A stretch of DNA of 64,000 bases from Cyrtodaria siliqua (taxonomy: Eukaryota > Mollusca > Bivalvia > Adapedonta > Hiatellidae), in NCBI GenBank assembly GCA_037043455.1, contig JAWPHD010000135.1:186001-250000 (forward strand), given 5' to 3'. Positions 43,200 through 54,139 of this stretch are shown here, one piece after another. How positions within the stretch are numbered: the first letter of the stretch is position 1; the number at the start of each line of letters is the position of its first letter. A program made the position numbers and the translations under genes. Under the pieces are notes generated by a model. That model was not told the DNA's origin. It made no database searches and worked only from the letters and a program-made list of their open reading frames with translations.

Positions 43200-44875
43200 A
43201 AGCAGTTGATGGTGCGCCATCGCAAATTCCCGCTTCTGCCTCAAAGCATTAAGGTCCAGTAATTGTATATATGGTTATATGGTGGGGATCGCAACCGTTT
43301 CCAAGTTATGACCAATGGGCTATGTCCCCATGGGTGGGGATGGACCCTGGGGCCGACGCTGGTTGAATGGTTGTATCCTTCTGTTCATGCCCTTGTTATA
43401 TGGTGGGGATCTCAACGGATTCCAAGTTATGACCCAGAAACTATTTTCCTTATATAAGTCTATATCAAACGAGCGACCTCTGGACACCATCTTCTCGATT
43501 TGAACAAATTTGATAAAGGAACATAAGCGTACATTTATTTACATGTAATATATTAGAGCTCTTTGCCTTTTGGGCGTCTCCGTGTCCGAATGATTAACGA
43601 CGTTGCATTGTAAACCTTCTCGCCTCTCACCGCTTTGAGTTTGAATCCAACTGGGAGCCCATTTATAAGTGAGAAAGTGTCAATGGGAGACATGCTGGCT
43701 CTACCCAGGAAAAGTGGTTGGTCTGCCTCCACTACAAAAATATCATATATAACCTGACATGTGTTGAAAAAGACGTAAAACACCATACAAACAAACTGTG
43801 TCTTCAGAGAATAAGCTTTTAAAGTTTTTTCCCTATATACAAGTCTATGTAAAACATGTGACCCATGGGTTGGGACCAAATATAATCTCAGGGTCACAAT
43901 TTGAACAAATTTGTAAAGGCAAAATATTAAATCTCTGGCTCTTGTAGTTTTATAGAAGAAGATGTTTTAAGTTTTCCCTATTTGAGTCAACATAAAACTG
44001 TAACCACCGGGAAGGGGCCAGATTTGGCCACAGGGTCACCATTTGAACAGTCTTGGTAGCGCACCATCACCTGATGCTACATGTAATATATGAGTGATCT
44101 GTTTCTTGTCGTTTCAGAGAAGAAGATTTGTTTTTCTTTATATAAATATATGAAAAATACGCAGGATCTCTATATAACAAACTTTGGACACCTGAGGATC
44201 AGCCATTTTTGACCCGGGGACGATATTTGTACAACGTTTATAGTTTAGGGATTGGCAATCATTAATAAAGAGAAACTGTCGAAATCTTTCATTGGTCCTC
44301 GAGAATAAAATGTTTTGAACATATATGGTTATGGCAGTCATCTTGGATGTCACATTGACTTAATTGTCAGTACAACTTTGTAAGGCATTGGCCTCAATAT
44401 CATCCCTGTGACATTTGGTCAAAATTGGCCAAGTAGTCTCTAAGGATAAGATCGTTTATTTTTTTCCATATAGAAGTGTGCGAAACGTGCAGAATCTCTA
44501 TATACAAACTCTGGACCCCCGAGCGCAATATTTTTTTACCAGGGGGCAGGGTGGGGGGGCTTTATTGTATAACATTTTTAGCCTATGAGTTGGCATTAAT
44601 AAAGAAAAAATGTCGAAATCTGTTCAGTCGTTCTTGAGATAAAGTATTTTAAGGTTGTGAATATATTTGGTAATGGTGGGTATCTTGAAAAGGCTTTACC
44701 TCAGTATCATCCAGTGTAACATGTCGTCAGAATTGGTCTAGCGGCTTCTGAATAGAAGTCGTTTGAAGCGAAGGTTAACAACGGACGACGGACGGATAGA
44801 CGGACTGACGGACGACGGACGAAGAGTGATCCAAAAAGCCCACCTTACAGCCTCTGGCTTAAGTGAGCTAAAAAA
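43200..44875. repeat. Dispersed repeat, second long copy, with (GACGGAC)n end
   Basis: It matches 28770-29870 in order: ttcccgcttctgcct, the duplicated tatatggttatat-gtggggat block, the ~155 bp units, then tggcagtcatcttggatgtc. It continues into a GACGGACGACGGAC run at 44775-44822 and ends ggcttaagtgagct. The left edge of the family (cgctcacctgg) and this right edge (ttaagtgagct) are weak inverted repeats, so the family may be a non-autonomous DNA element (inference). Confidence 0.75.
43568..43800 (+). repeat. tRNA-derived SINE inserted in the dispersed repeat
   Basis: The head has A-box-like GTGTCCGAATGATTAACG and B-box-like GAGTTTGAATCC. The body contains gctctacccaggaaaagtgg and ggtctgcctccac. 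The tail reads acatgtgttgaaaaagacgt and aaaacaccatacaaacaaac. The body and tail recur at 63685-63795. It interrupts the 155 bp repeat series absent from the 29 kb copy. Confidence 0.8.
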
Positions 44876-44879
44876 TAAT

Positions 44880-45680
44880 GATTCTAAAATTTCATTCTGC
44901 TATTAACTATTTGTTTTGGCAAAGAATATTACCACAACTCATGAGAAAGTTAATTTGTATTTTAATATTTTTGTTAATTTCATTCTCTCAACTGCTCCTC
45001 CAAATAAACTCTAAAATTACTCATGTTTAATTTTTAATTATTTAGGAGATCTCTAAATCATCACCTGTGTTCATCATATGCCTTAAACCTGTTCTACATA
45101 CATTTTGAAGATGGTGTAAAGCTACACATTTCCTGTTCTACTTGTATACCTAGTTTTATAAATCCTGCGATACAGACAATGGTTTGTTGGATCATTTTTG
45201 ACTATATATTATTTATCACTAAAGCATTGCATTGCTTTTCATGTTAATATATGAATGCCAGAACTGCAACACGCTGCGATTTCTTTGAGAATGATACTCC
45301 GTATATGTTAGACCTGATAATTATGTTATTGATGCATCTACTGAGAGAATTCCGTACTGAGAGAATTCCGTAGAAGATACTGTGTGTAATGAAGTAGGTT
45401 TCATGTTATTATATAATTGCATTACAAATCTGCCTTAAAAACGGGCTTAAAAATATGAATAGTTGAGTGGGGCACAAATATCAATGAATCAATAATAGAG
45501 ATAGAAGTCTTCTTGATTATATTCTATGCAGTCCTGATATGTTAGATACATTTCAAAAATTTAAGTTAGAGAAACTAGTAATTTATCCGATAATTGCACT
45601 GTTCCAATCAATGTTGTTTCGATAAGCTCTAATATACTTTATTGCAACATATTGCAACAAATAAATGTCCGAGTCATTGA
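44880..45680. other. Unassigned AT-rich DNA
   Basis: A small direct duplication (actgagagaattccgt twice, 45338-45371) is the only structure noted. Confidence 0.45.
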
Positions 45681-45684
45681 GAAG

Positions 45685-46535
45685 TCATTGAGTATTTGCT
45701 TTGTGGCTTTCTATGTCTTTGTGTCGTTTTACATTTATATATACCTGGCTCCGGTTCCACCAACATTTGCTTAGCTCTACTTAGCGTCTTAAAAACTTAA
45801 AAACTTTAAAATCCTTAAGTGTTTAAGTAATATACGTGAAACGTGTTCCACCAACGTATATTCCATACTTAAATAATTAAATTTAAGTATACTACCTTAA
45901 ATACTTAATGATTTCTAAAGTCGGCATTGGAGGTGACTTACCGAGATACTTAAAAACTTAAAAGAGCGTCAGACTAGTCTAATGATATTAGAATTATTCG
46001 ATTTCGTTTAAAATAAATCTTTATAATTGTCCCAGCATACTTAGCGATTTACTTACGTAAGTTTTTAAGTATTGTCAACTTAAATGTTGGTGGAACACAA
46101 TTTCGCTAAGAATTCCTTAAATACTTAGTTAATTATTTTGATAAGTTTTTAAGTAAAACTTAACGAAATGTTGGTGGAACCGGAGCCTGATCATATTTGT
46201 GTTATACTTATATGGCCTATTAATGCTGCCTAGTAATTTGTTAGAGGATATAACCTGGCGGGGACGTTTTATTTACACTATCCAATTTTATTTGGATGTC
46301 AGTAGGGTAAGAGTGTGGTTTGATGCATCCTTGAACCTAGTTTACTACCCAGCGACATATTTGCCACTGACATTGCCAAGGCGGTAGCCATATTGTCAAC
46401 CTTTTTATGTGTATGATATCACATGCCTTGCCCTTTTATTTATTCTTGGAATTCTTGTTTGTTTCGATGTGTGTTTTTGTGGTCATGAATGCTGTATTTT
46501 CAGTTGGACCTTTATATCTACTTTTCTTCTATAGC
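45685..46535 (+). mobile_element. Penelope-like 3' UTR split by a MITE
   Basis: The UTR starts cattgagtatttgctttgtg (45690) and breaks at 45746. It resumes at 46188 with atttgtgttatacttatatg-cctattaatgctgcc, and continues through ccaaggcggtagccatattg to cctttatatctac at 46510. The order equals that of 14.4-14.7 kb without the insertion. Confidence 0.8.
45747..46187. mobile_element. 441 bp MITE with GGCTCCGGTTCC termini
   Basis: The ends GGCTCCGGTTCCACCAACAT and its exact inverted copy form perfect 22 bp TIRs. The interior is filled with ACTTAAA/TTTAAGT-type motifs in both orientations (acttaaaaacttaaaaac near the left, aagtttttaagtat near the right). No transposase is encoded. A target-site duplication could not be fixed, so the superfamily is open. 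Confidence 0.9.
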
Positions 46536-46539
46536 AAGT

Positions 46540-47420
46540 ACATTTTCACTTTTCTCACCTTTGGTTTTAAACAAAACGCATCTTTATATAAACGACGGTC
46601 ACCAGCCTTCAATCATACTACGAAATTTCACATCTGTCTCTGGTTAATACTATTTAACGTTTAATATCGTGGATATCGTGGATATTTGCCTCGAGTTCTC
46701 ATTAAGGCAAGATATTTTCACCACCTGTTATGTTTACTCAGTGTTAACAGTATATCAATATTGCATCCAAGTGAGGGTGACAGTCGATATTGTCAACTTG
46801 GGGAAAATTAATGTCGACTGAGGTGGAATATATATGGGAAATTTGTCTTGTCTGATAAAAAAATACAGAATAAATATAAAATAAAAAGTTTGGATGTAAG
46901 TAGCATAGAACAAAATTAACAGATATTGAATTAATAGTTCAGTCCATGTCTTCAACTATATTTAATAAGCGTTCACCAAATGTCATATTACCTCTCGATT
47001 TATATTGACGTCACAATCATGAAACGACACTTTAATTTTTGAGCTCTCCGCGTCATAATAGGGAAACAGTCAACATTATTTCCCTGGCGTGTACGGGAAT
47101 TTTACCTGAGGTTTTACATTGAGGTATAATAAAACAAAATATACCACTGTCGAATGAGTAATGAAGAGACAAGCGCATTTCTTGTCATGTATTTCGCAAA
47201 ATGTAATCGATATCAGCTATATATGATTGTGTATGAGAATAAAACGCAGTTTTATTGAAATGCTTAATTGACGCTGTATTGTCATTTTCCGCGCAATGTT
47301 CGACACTGTATATCGTCTTTCTGTATGTAATGAACTGTTCTAAAACTTTTATGAGGAAACCCAATAACTCCACTGGGTGTACTTATCGCCGTTTATCATG
47401 TTTATATTTAGCGAAATATA
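46540..47420. other. Unassigned AT-rich DNA
   Basis: No gene recognised. A weak hairpin-like relation between 46690 and 46830 (tcaccacct/gaggtgga) was noted but not delimited. Confidence 0.4.
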
Positions 47421-47424
47421 ATAG

Positions 47425-47592
47425 TTTGTAGCATGGTCGGTGACATTGCCTTTGATGAATGCAGAGCATTAAATCGTTTCATTTAGGGTAACTAAAGGTG
47501 CGTGACTATACTGTACTACAACTACCGGATATTGGAATTTAGAGTACGGTCACTATGACGTCACAGTGTTACTAAGTACACCTTGCTACAAA
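47425..47592. mobile_element. 168 bp MITE, copy 1
   Basis: Termini TTTGTAGCATGG and CCTTGCTACAAA form 12 bp inverted repeats with one mismatch. The interior (gtagttgtagtacagtatag, gtgacgtcatagtgaccgta when read on the minus strand) matches copy 2 at 52435-52602, which has exactly the same length in the opposite orientation. Confidence 0.88.
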
Positions 47593-47599
47593 AAAGATA

Positions 47600-48490
47600 G
47601 AATCTGTCTCAGCTCATTCGTTATTTAAACACCGAGATGGGCGTAATGAAAAATAATAGTTTATTAAGAGTTTATATGGTTCTTTTCACATTATAAAATA
47701 TAACAAGAAATGTTTTATTTAGATATAAGCAAATTTTGTCTATATAATATCTTACATATATGTCTATATCTATATGTTTATTATCAAACTGCATGAACGC
47801 AATACAAGTGCTATGTATATATCAATGGAACTGACACACGGATCTTAGACACTAATGGATGTACCAGAATCGCAACACTTTACATCCTGGGAATTCAGAT
47901 GATCCTACATTTAGGTATAAATATAAGAATACATTGACCGGACGTATGGTACTACCAAATATAAATAAACAAATCAAATAATTGATATGTGTGATCATTT
48001 TTGTTAAATTTGGAATAACACGAACAAAACAAGCACCGAACCAGCTTTTAAAATAGGATAACAACTCGAATCAAAACTTCCGTTTGTAATCGTATTATTG
48101 GCGGTTCATATGCGTACCGGTCACTATATGATTGCTTTAGGAGCTTATTTATAACATGCAAGTGCTTGTTTGAGAATGCTTTACCAAAATCATTCTCACG
48201 TCTCAGAGATCTAACGGCCTGCCAGAATTACAGAATATCAGTTGTTAATGAAACAACTACTTATTTTGAACTATATGTGAAGATGAAACACGTTGTATCA
48301 CACTATTAACAAAATGTTTGATCATGTTTTAAATCTATATTGATTAATACGGTTAACAAAGTAAATAGAACTGTTTAACTAAATTTCAAACTTTAATCTC
48401 ACATTTCATAAACATGTTCGTGTTTCCCAATAGTAAACACACGGGGAACTATCGGGAGTTCTAAATAAAAGAAAATTATAATCGCTAACA
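47600..48490. other. Unassigned AT-rich DNA
   Basis: No gene or repeat recognised. Confidence 0.4.
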
Positions 48491-48499
48491 AACTTCGAA

Positions 48500-48975
48500 C
48501 ATAAATACCTGTGACGTTGACGGATGACGTCAGCCGCTGATAATGTTCGACCAAGAGAACATTTAGGTTAAAATCATAAACAGACAAAGTTAACTGCTGC
48601 GTTTGATTATATGGACATCCTTAATTCGATGGTAAAGGTATTATTGTTTTTTTACTTACTCGAATCCGTTCGCTCTCGTTCATTTAAATAATCACACGCA
48701 TGCTCTCTTCTGAATGATTTCCCTATACTCGATTCAAGCAGTTACATTATCTTAATTTAATGGATTTGTTTTAGGTTCAAAACATGACTTCTATTATATT
48801 GCTATCGTCTATATTAATTGATCAGCATTGCTGTTGGCATTGTTTGGAATTATTCATTCAATAGTCTAGAAATGTCTTTGATCTGTATGGTACTCACCGA
48901 TAACATTATTTACTGTTGTTTTGTGATTAACAAACCCGACAATAGGTGATTTATGAAAAGTTTGATCTCTACATA
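48500..48975 (+). repeat. Direct repeat copy 1 (lacking the MITE)
   Basis: The segment gctgataatgttcgacca ... tgattatatggac ... gcatgctctcttctgaatga ... ctagaaatgtctttgatctg matches 52185-52790. At the point after agcagtta (48747) the other copy carries about 230 extra bp that include the 168 bp MITE. Confidence 0.85.
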
Positions 48976-48979
48976 TATG

Positions 48980-49375
48980 TTGAGCTCAAGACATATGCTG
49001 AGCTCTATTATATAAATTCAGATCTCTTAAATGAAGGACTCATACTTTAAATGAAGGATTTGAGGCGAGGAATGTTCTTGTTAATCTTATTATGAATATA
49101 ATTGATGACCCAGCACTATAAGGTATGAGCTCCGCGTGCAAATATGAAATTGTCTTTCGAAAGATGAATACATACTGAAAAGGGGATCCACTGGAAGCAA
49201 ACGAACACAAATAGGAGAGAAAAATAGAAGACTCATTTTATCAAGTCTATTAATGAGAGGAAATATAAAATGAACAACCTATCATGCTCCATATCACCGG
49301 CTGTATTTTGTTTTAAAAACACACATATTGGGATGGAAGACTCCAAATGACCAGTTAGTAATGAAACCTCCTATT
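48980..49375. other. Unassigned DNA, repeat-derived toward its end
   Basis: The last 200 bp weakly resemble the 39.25-39.45 kb dispersed segment (matching blocks in the same order). No gene. Confidence 0.4.
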
Positions 49376-49379
49376 TCTT

Positions 49380-50000
49380 AGTCAGGCGACATTTTATAGC
49401 CGCCACACGTACTAAACTAACGTGGGTGTGAATGTCAATAAAAAAGCAATGGTAGGTATACAATTCGAACAGGAAATGCATTTTAAACGGTGTTTTACGT
49501 CATTTGTAGAATATGTTAATAAATAGTGATAAAGGTAATCCTTTGTGAGCAACAAACACAATTAAGAGAATAAAGCCATATATGACGCTCGACGTTTTCG
49601 TGGTCTAGACAGACCACCCAATATTTCCTGGGTAGAACCAGTACTGTATACCTCTCGTCATCCGTAAGAATAAAAAAAGAAATGTAGCATTCACGAAGAA
49701 ATTCAACCAAAAACATGCTTACAAAACAAACGACAATTACAGGAAAAAAGTAAATTATGCGACACCATGAACATAAACTATTTGACAATATCGATAACCC
49801 CGTGGAATGGTCAGTTGTAAAAAAGCCACAGGTAGTTTAAACAAGGTTCTAGAGAGACCAGACCTCACTCATATCCTATCGTCATCCCATTCAACAGGGC
49901 AGATTAAATAAAAACATCTCTCACAAAAATATAATACGCAGATGATCATATATATATGAATATAAAACATAATCGTGACAGCCACACAGCAAGCACCCAG
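49380..50000 (-). mobile_element. Dispersed segment plus Penelope-like 3' UTR
   Basis: The aacaaacacaattaagagaa and tagccgccacac blocks match 39.3-39.5 kb. From 49670 to about 49990 the minus strand is a decayed PLE 3' UTR: gtggaatggtcagt, ggttctagagagaccagacc, atcctatcgtcatcccat, then aaataaaaacatctc. Confidence 0.65.
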
Positions 50001-50004
50001 TGAC

Positions 50005-50335
50005 TTTGTAGTCTTGATCATCGTCGACGCCTGATTTTAAATACAAACGTCTTGAACCTTTGTGCAGAAAAAAATGAAACCGGAACCACGTGTCAGTAAT
50101 TATTATGTTTTTAACTATAAAATATTTTGACCATCAACATTTTGTTCGTCGATATAATAATGAATTTTCTCTCCTCGATTATTTATTGATTTATTTATTT
50201 CTGCTTAAGTGCATATATAATTTATGTACGTTTAATATGCAGCTCAAACACATTGTCATGGGTTTACTCATATTTGGATTGACATGACAAATGGCCTCCA
50301 GTCCTTTTAACTCTCCGTGTACTGGAGCACAAGCG
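50005..50335. other. Unassigned AT-rich DNA
   Basis: A 65-codon plus frame (50090-50287) without recognisable motif; not called as a gene. Confidence 0.4.
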
Positions 50336-50344
50336 TGTCCTGAT

Positions 50345-51080
50345 CAAAGAAATATAAAAAGATTGGACAGGGAAAGTAGCATTCAAGAAGGACAGTCAAC
50401 CACAAAACACAGAAACAAAAACGCAAACAGACAAACAAGAAGGCAAAAGTAATAATAAATACAAACGACATCACAAACACAAAAGGGTTGACAATAGGGC
50501 TACCGCCTTGGAACGGTCAGTGGCACAGTAGGTCACTGGGGGTGGGGGGTTTAAACCGGTTCTAGGGTGCACCAAACCTCACACTTACCCTACTGTCATC
50601 CCATGAAAACAGGACAGTGTAAATAAAGAAATCCCCGCCATGATCTAATCTTTAACCAACAAATATGCCCGTGTAAATATAATACAAAAAAACAATAGCC
50701 TAGAAAGCCACAATGAAGGTACTCAGTGACTTGGCAGAAGCCAGAGCAACAAGAGAATAAACCATTAACGGCACGACAAGGAAGATCATAGACAAACATC
50801 AAACGCCACCGTCCCAATGGGCTTTAGGTAGGCGTCATCATAGGGTCCACAGCCTGTCCGGTCATCGTACAATTAAAGTGGAAAGCATAGTGGCGTACTG
50901 TAAAAGGGTCCACCACCAAGCATGCAGTACGTTGCAAAATGATAGGGTCATAACCTCTTTTGATAAACTTTTTAACAAGTTTAACAAAGATAGTATGAAA
51001 GTGATCATGACCAAGAATCTTACGAAGTTTATAAATCACATCACCATAGAAGTCAGGTTGTGATAGTCCTTGTCGCAGAA
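50345..51080 (-). mobile_element. Penelope-like element 3' part, subfamily A
   Basis: On the minus strand this has ORF C-terminus (51075-50830) and a full 3' UTR ending at 50350. The UTR agrees closely with 17350-17775. It is the least decayed subfamily-A 3' end in the window. Confidence 0.85.
50824..51080 (-). pseudogene. Penelope-like RT C-terminus
   Basis: An open frame of 71 codons encodes IYKLRKILGHDHFHTIFVKL, then RGYDPIILQRTACLVVDPFT, ending AVDPMMTPT. The same frame extends upstream to LSQPDFYGDV at 51075 and is then truncated. It gives the natural C-terminus of subfamily A, which the 20.9 kb copy has lost by frameshift. Only the last ~80 residues are present, so it has no activity. 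Confidence 0.85.
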
Positions 51081-51084
51081 GAGT

Positions 51085-52165
51085 GAAAACAGTATTGTTT
51101 GCTAGGTATTAATTTCAAATATTAAAGCTTAAGTGAAAACACAGCAATGCAAATCATGACCTCGATATGTAATAACAATCAAGGAAACTAAGACAGATTA
51201 ACATGTACAATTATATTAAATAACTTATTTTTTGGGAAGATATAGTAATCATAAGTTATGACTTGTAATTCAATATTTATAAAACTTTAAATTAGTTTTA
51301 AAGTGTGTAAAGAGATGCATGACTTTAACGATGAAAGTAATATGTTCATCAAATGCTCTGTTCACAATGACTGGACAGCAATTAAAAGAGATTGACTGTT
51401 TGCTTTTATGTTTTATGTACTTAATATTGCATGTGTATAATTCCAATTTCCATTTATTCATTTTTATCAAAAGACTGAAAAAAAAACTGACAGAAAGAAA
51501 ACAATTCACAAAAGGTTTTGTTCATAGTGGACACCGGATTTTAGCGAAAGGTATCCACTGTTACGAACACAACATTACTGCAGAAAACATCATTGTAGGA
51601 TGCATGTCTTGATATATTATTCCAAATTCTTGAACGGAAATAAACAATACCTTATTTAAGTCAATGTGTTTGCAGAGTTTTGTTAGTATATGTTATGTTC
51701 GCAAAAAAAAAAGACTGAGTTCTGTTCGCAACAACAGACTATAAATTATAATAATTAAAATTTGGCATCAAGTGTTATGAACACAACAACATAACAAATC
51801 AATAAACTATGATTAACTGTTAATTCTAGGGCTTTTTCAAATTAGAATTATATGTGGATATATACAAATGAAAGCCTTAAGTTTAATTTGAGTTTTCAAG
51901 ACCATTTGCCGACATAGATGGAACAAGTGCGTTATGTTCATTACACAAGGACAACATTAGAAATTCGATTGTTTAATAACAAAGTCATAAATACGATATT
52001 CCACATCCTGACAGATATACACGTTGAAAATACTTAAGCATATAAATGACAGACAAAATACTTTCGAAGAATTTAATTGCCGTGTCGCGTTCATAACACG
52101 AAACACAAATTAAGTAAAACACCATAGAAAAGTGTGTTTTGTAAAATTTCGCTTGAAAGCGCACT
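51085..52165. other. Unassigned AT-rich DNA
   Basis: A 97-codon plus frame (51319-51612) is present without recognisable domain. Several tatgttcg/gaacacaac words recur between 51530 and 51960, suggesting an old repeat, but no boundaries are visible. Confidence 0.4.
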
Positions 52166-52169
52166 GTTT

Positions 52170-52795
52170 ACGATGATGGACGTCAACTGCTGATAACGTT
52201 CAACCAAGGGAGCATTTTAACATCATATACACACTAAATTTATTGTTGGGTTGGATTATATGGATTATATTTAATCGATGGTAGAGGAGTTATTTTTCAC
52301 TCACTTTTTTTACTCGTTCGTTAAATGAACACGCCTACTCTCTTCTGAATGATTTCCCCATACTCGATCCAAGCAGTTAAGTGATAGATATAGTCTAGTC
52401 TCGCTAACCAACTCGCTGAGACGACTCTATCTTTTTTGTAGCATGGTATACTTAATAACGCTGTGACGTCATAGTGACCGTACTCTAACTTCCAATGTCT
52501 GGCAGTTGTAGTACAGTATAGCAACGTCCCTTTAGTTACCCTTAATTAATCGATTTAATGCTTTGCATTCATCCAAGGAAATGTCACCGACCATGCTACA
52601 AATTATCTCTATTTAATGGACGTGTTTAGTTCACAGTCTGACTTCTATTAATGATATCATCTGTATTAATTGATCAGCTTTGCTCTTGGCATTGTATGAA
52701 ATTATTCATTCAACAGCCTAGAAATGTCTTTGATCTGTATGGTAATCACACGTAACATTACCTACTGGTTCTTTGTGATTATCCCACTCAATATA
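52170..52795 (+). repeat. Direct repeat copy 2 (containing the MITE)
   Basis: It matches 48500-48975 on both sides of an insertion at about 52380-52605. Its first half is shifted by a few small indels. Confidence 0.85.
52435..52602. mobile_element. 168 bp MITE, copy 2
   Basis: Termini TTTGTAGCATGG and CCATGCTACAAA are perfect 12 bp inverted repeats. The element lies in a copy of the duplicated segment whose sister at 48.7 kb lacks it. About 55 bp left of the MITE (52380-52434) is also absent from the sister. Confidence 0.88.
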
Positions 52796-52939
52796 TGCGG
52801 CTTTAAAGTAGAATACCGCGTAAAGCTACTGACTCTCTATATCAATCGATTTATTCTGTGTAGGCGTGTCTTTATTTGTAACTTGATGTTCACCAGCTCA
52901 TGTCGAAATCGGGTATCAGGACATCATTTATTGTATAGA

Positions 52940-52990
52940 CATCGACTCTGATTTCAAGTCAGGTGCTCTATCAACTGAGCTATAATGCTT
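52940..52990 (-). repeat. tRNA-like sequence (SINE head or tRNA pseudogene)
   Basis: The minus strand reads ATTATAGCTCAGTTGATAGA then GCACCTGACTTGAAATCAG: a good D arm/A box and an anticodon arm whose loop CTTGAAA would give UGA. The T arm is decayed and no acceptor pairing is seen. Confidence 0.6.
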
Positions 52991-53274
52991 CTTGAGAAAA
53001 TGGTATACAACTACCATTTTTTATGAGGCAAAATAACCTAACATATTTCAACGCAACTCGAGGTGAATCCATAAATATATAGTCCATCTTGTCGGACGTG
53101 TAACTTAACATTGCGTGGTGAAATACTATATGTTATCAATATGAAACTAATATTCCGCCTCAAAACAACCATAACTCGACTTGTTATTTAGCGCTTGATG
53201 AGATGGTGTGTGCGCTAGTTATTACGTAATGCCTATTTAGTGTTAATAATGATAGAACATACCAATAAATAGCA

Positions 53275-53345
53275 GTGGTCTAATGGTTAAACGCACGGCC
53301 ATCAAAACTTAAAAGCGTAACGGATGTGGTTTAAATCCCATTCCG
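53275..53345 (+). repeat. tRNA-derived SINE head
   Basis: A box in GTGGTCTAATGGTTAAACGC and B box in GTGGTTTAAATCCC, about 45 bp apart. It resembles a tRNA by layout only; no cloverleaf can be closed. Confidence 0.6.
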
Positions 53346-53354
53346 GGAAAGTGT

Positions 53355-53465
53355 TTTTTCCCACATATATTCTGAAGCCGTATATTTGAAGCCATGTATA
53401 TCTTAAGCCACATATATTCTGAAGCCGTATATTTTTCCACATATATTCTGAAGCCGTATATATCA
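53355..53465. repeat. Short minisatellite next to the palindrome
   Basis: The unit cacatatattctgaagccgt occurs three times, plus two diverged copies (tatttgaagccatg, tatatcttaagcc). It ends about 10 bp before the left arm of the large inverted repeat. Confidence 0.8.
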
Positions 53466-53704
53466 ATGTATCGCAACCGGTCAGAAGTCTTCATCATCGC
53501 TGCATATATCGTATTTTACCATGGAGTATTTTATTTTCCTACACTTTACTATGTTGTATTACAGTTCAAGAAGATCTTCTATGTTTCTATCCAGCTAACG
53601 TTCATAATTATCCATTTCAACCAGCAATAGTCTTCGCATATTAACTTTGCTTATTTTAGTGTCCATAAAATCATCATGAACTACTTCATATTCTACTTGG
53701 AGTT

Positions 53705-53906
53705 GCTTACCTTCCCAGATCGGGCTTCAAGCCCAAGCAACTATAAAATGTGTTAGCCATGGCTGTTAACCCAGGTACACCATAATTTACAAAAAATCTA
53801 AATGATAGCATATTTGGGCCAAAAGCCCTGAAACACATTATTAATTACTTGAGCAAACCCGCTCTAGGAAACTATTGCTGAAACCCCCACTGTCTATACT
53901 ACTTGT
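53705..53906 (-). mobile_element. AGTAGTATAG MITE, truncated, left arm
   Basis: The inverse of the copy in the right arm. It has the terminal cccactgtctatactactt block at the right and the gcttcaagcccaagcaact block at the left, and lacks the last ~30 bp of the other terminus. Confidence 0.8.
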
Positions 53907-54139
53907 ATATACTATTAAGTAGATTATTTTTTATTACTTTTGGCAAAATTTCCCATTCACATGACTCAAAACGGCATTAACACCAGGTCTTCTAGCAGGA
54001 GTATTTCTACATTTTGCAATACTGAACAATTAAAGGCAACCAGGAGGCAAGCGAGTTACACAAGATATTTTCATCTTACATTACAACAAGCATGCTACAA
54101 GCACCAACAATAATATAACTATACTAAATATGAGTGAAA

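Noticed and set aside
51319..51612. 97-codon plus frame as a small gene
   Set aside because: Low-complexity, no family resemblance and no supporting signals; a chance frame of this length is plausible.
52940..53345. Possible functional tRNA genes (minus at 52.96 kb, plus at 53.28 kb) and one at 42.6 kb
   Set aside because: A and B boxes are recognisable, but acceptor stems do not pair and T arms are decayed. They fit SINE heads or pseudogenes.
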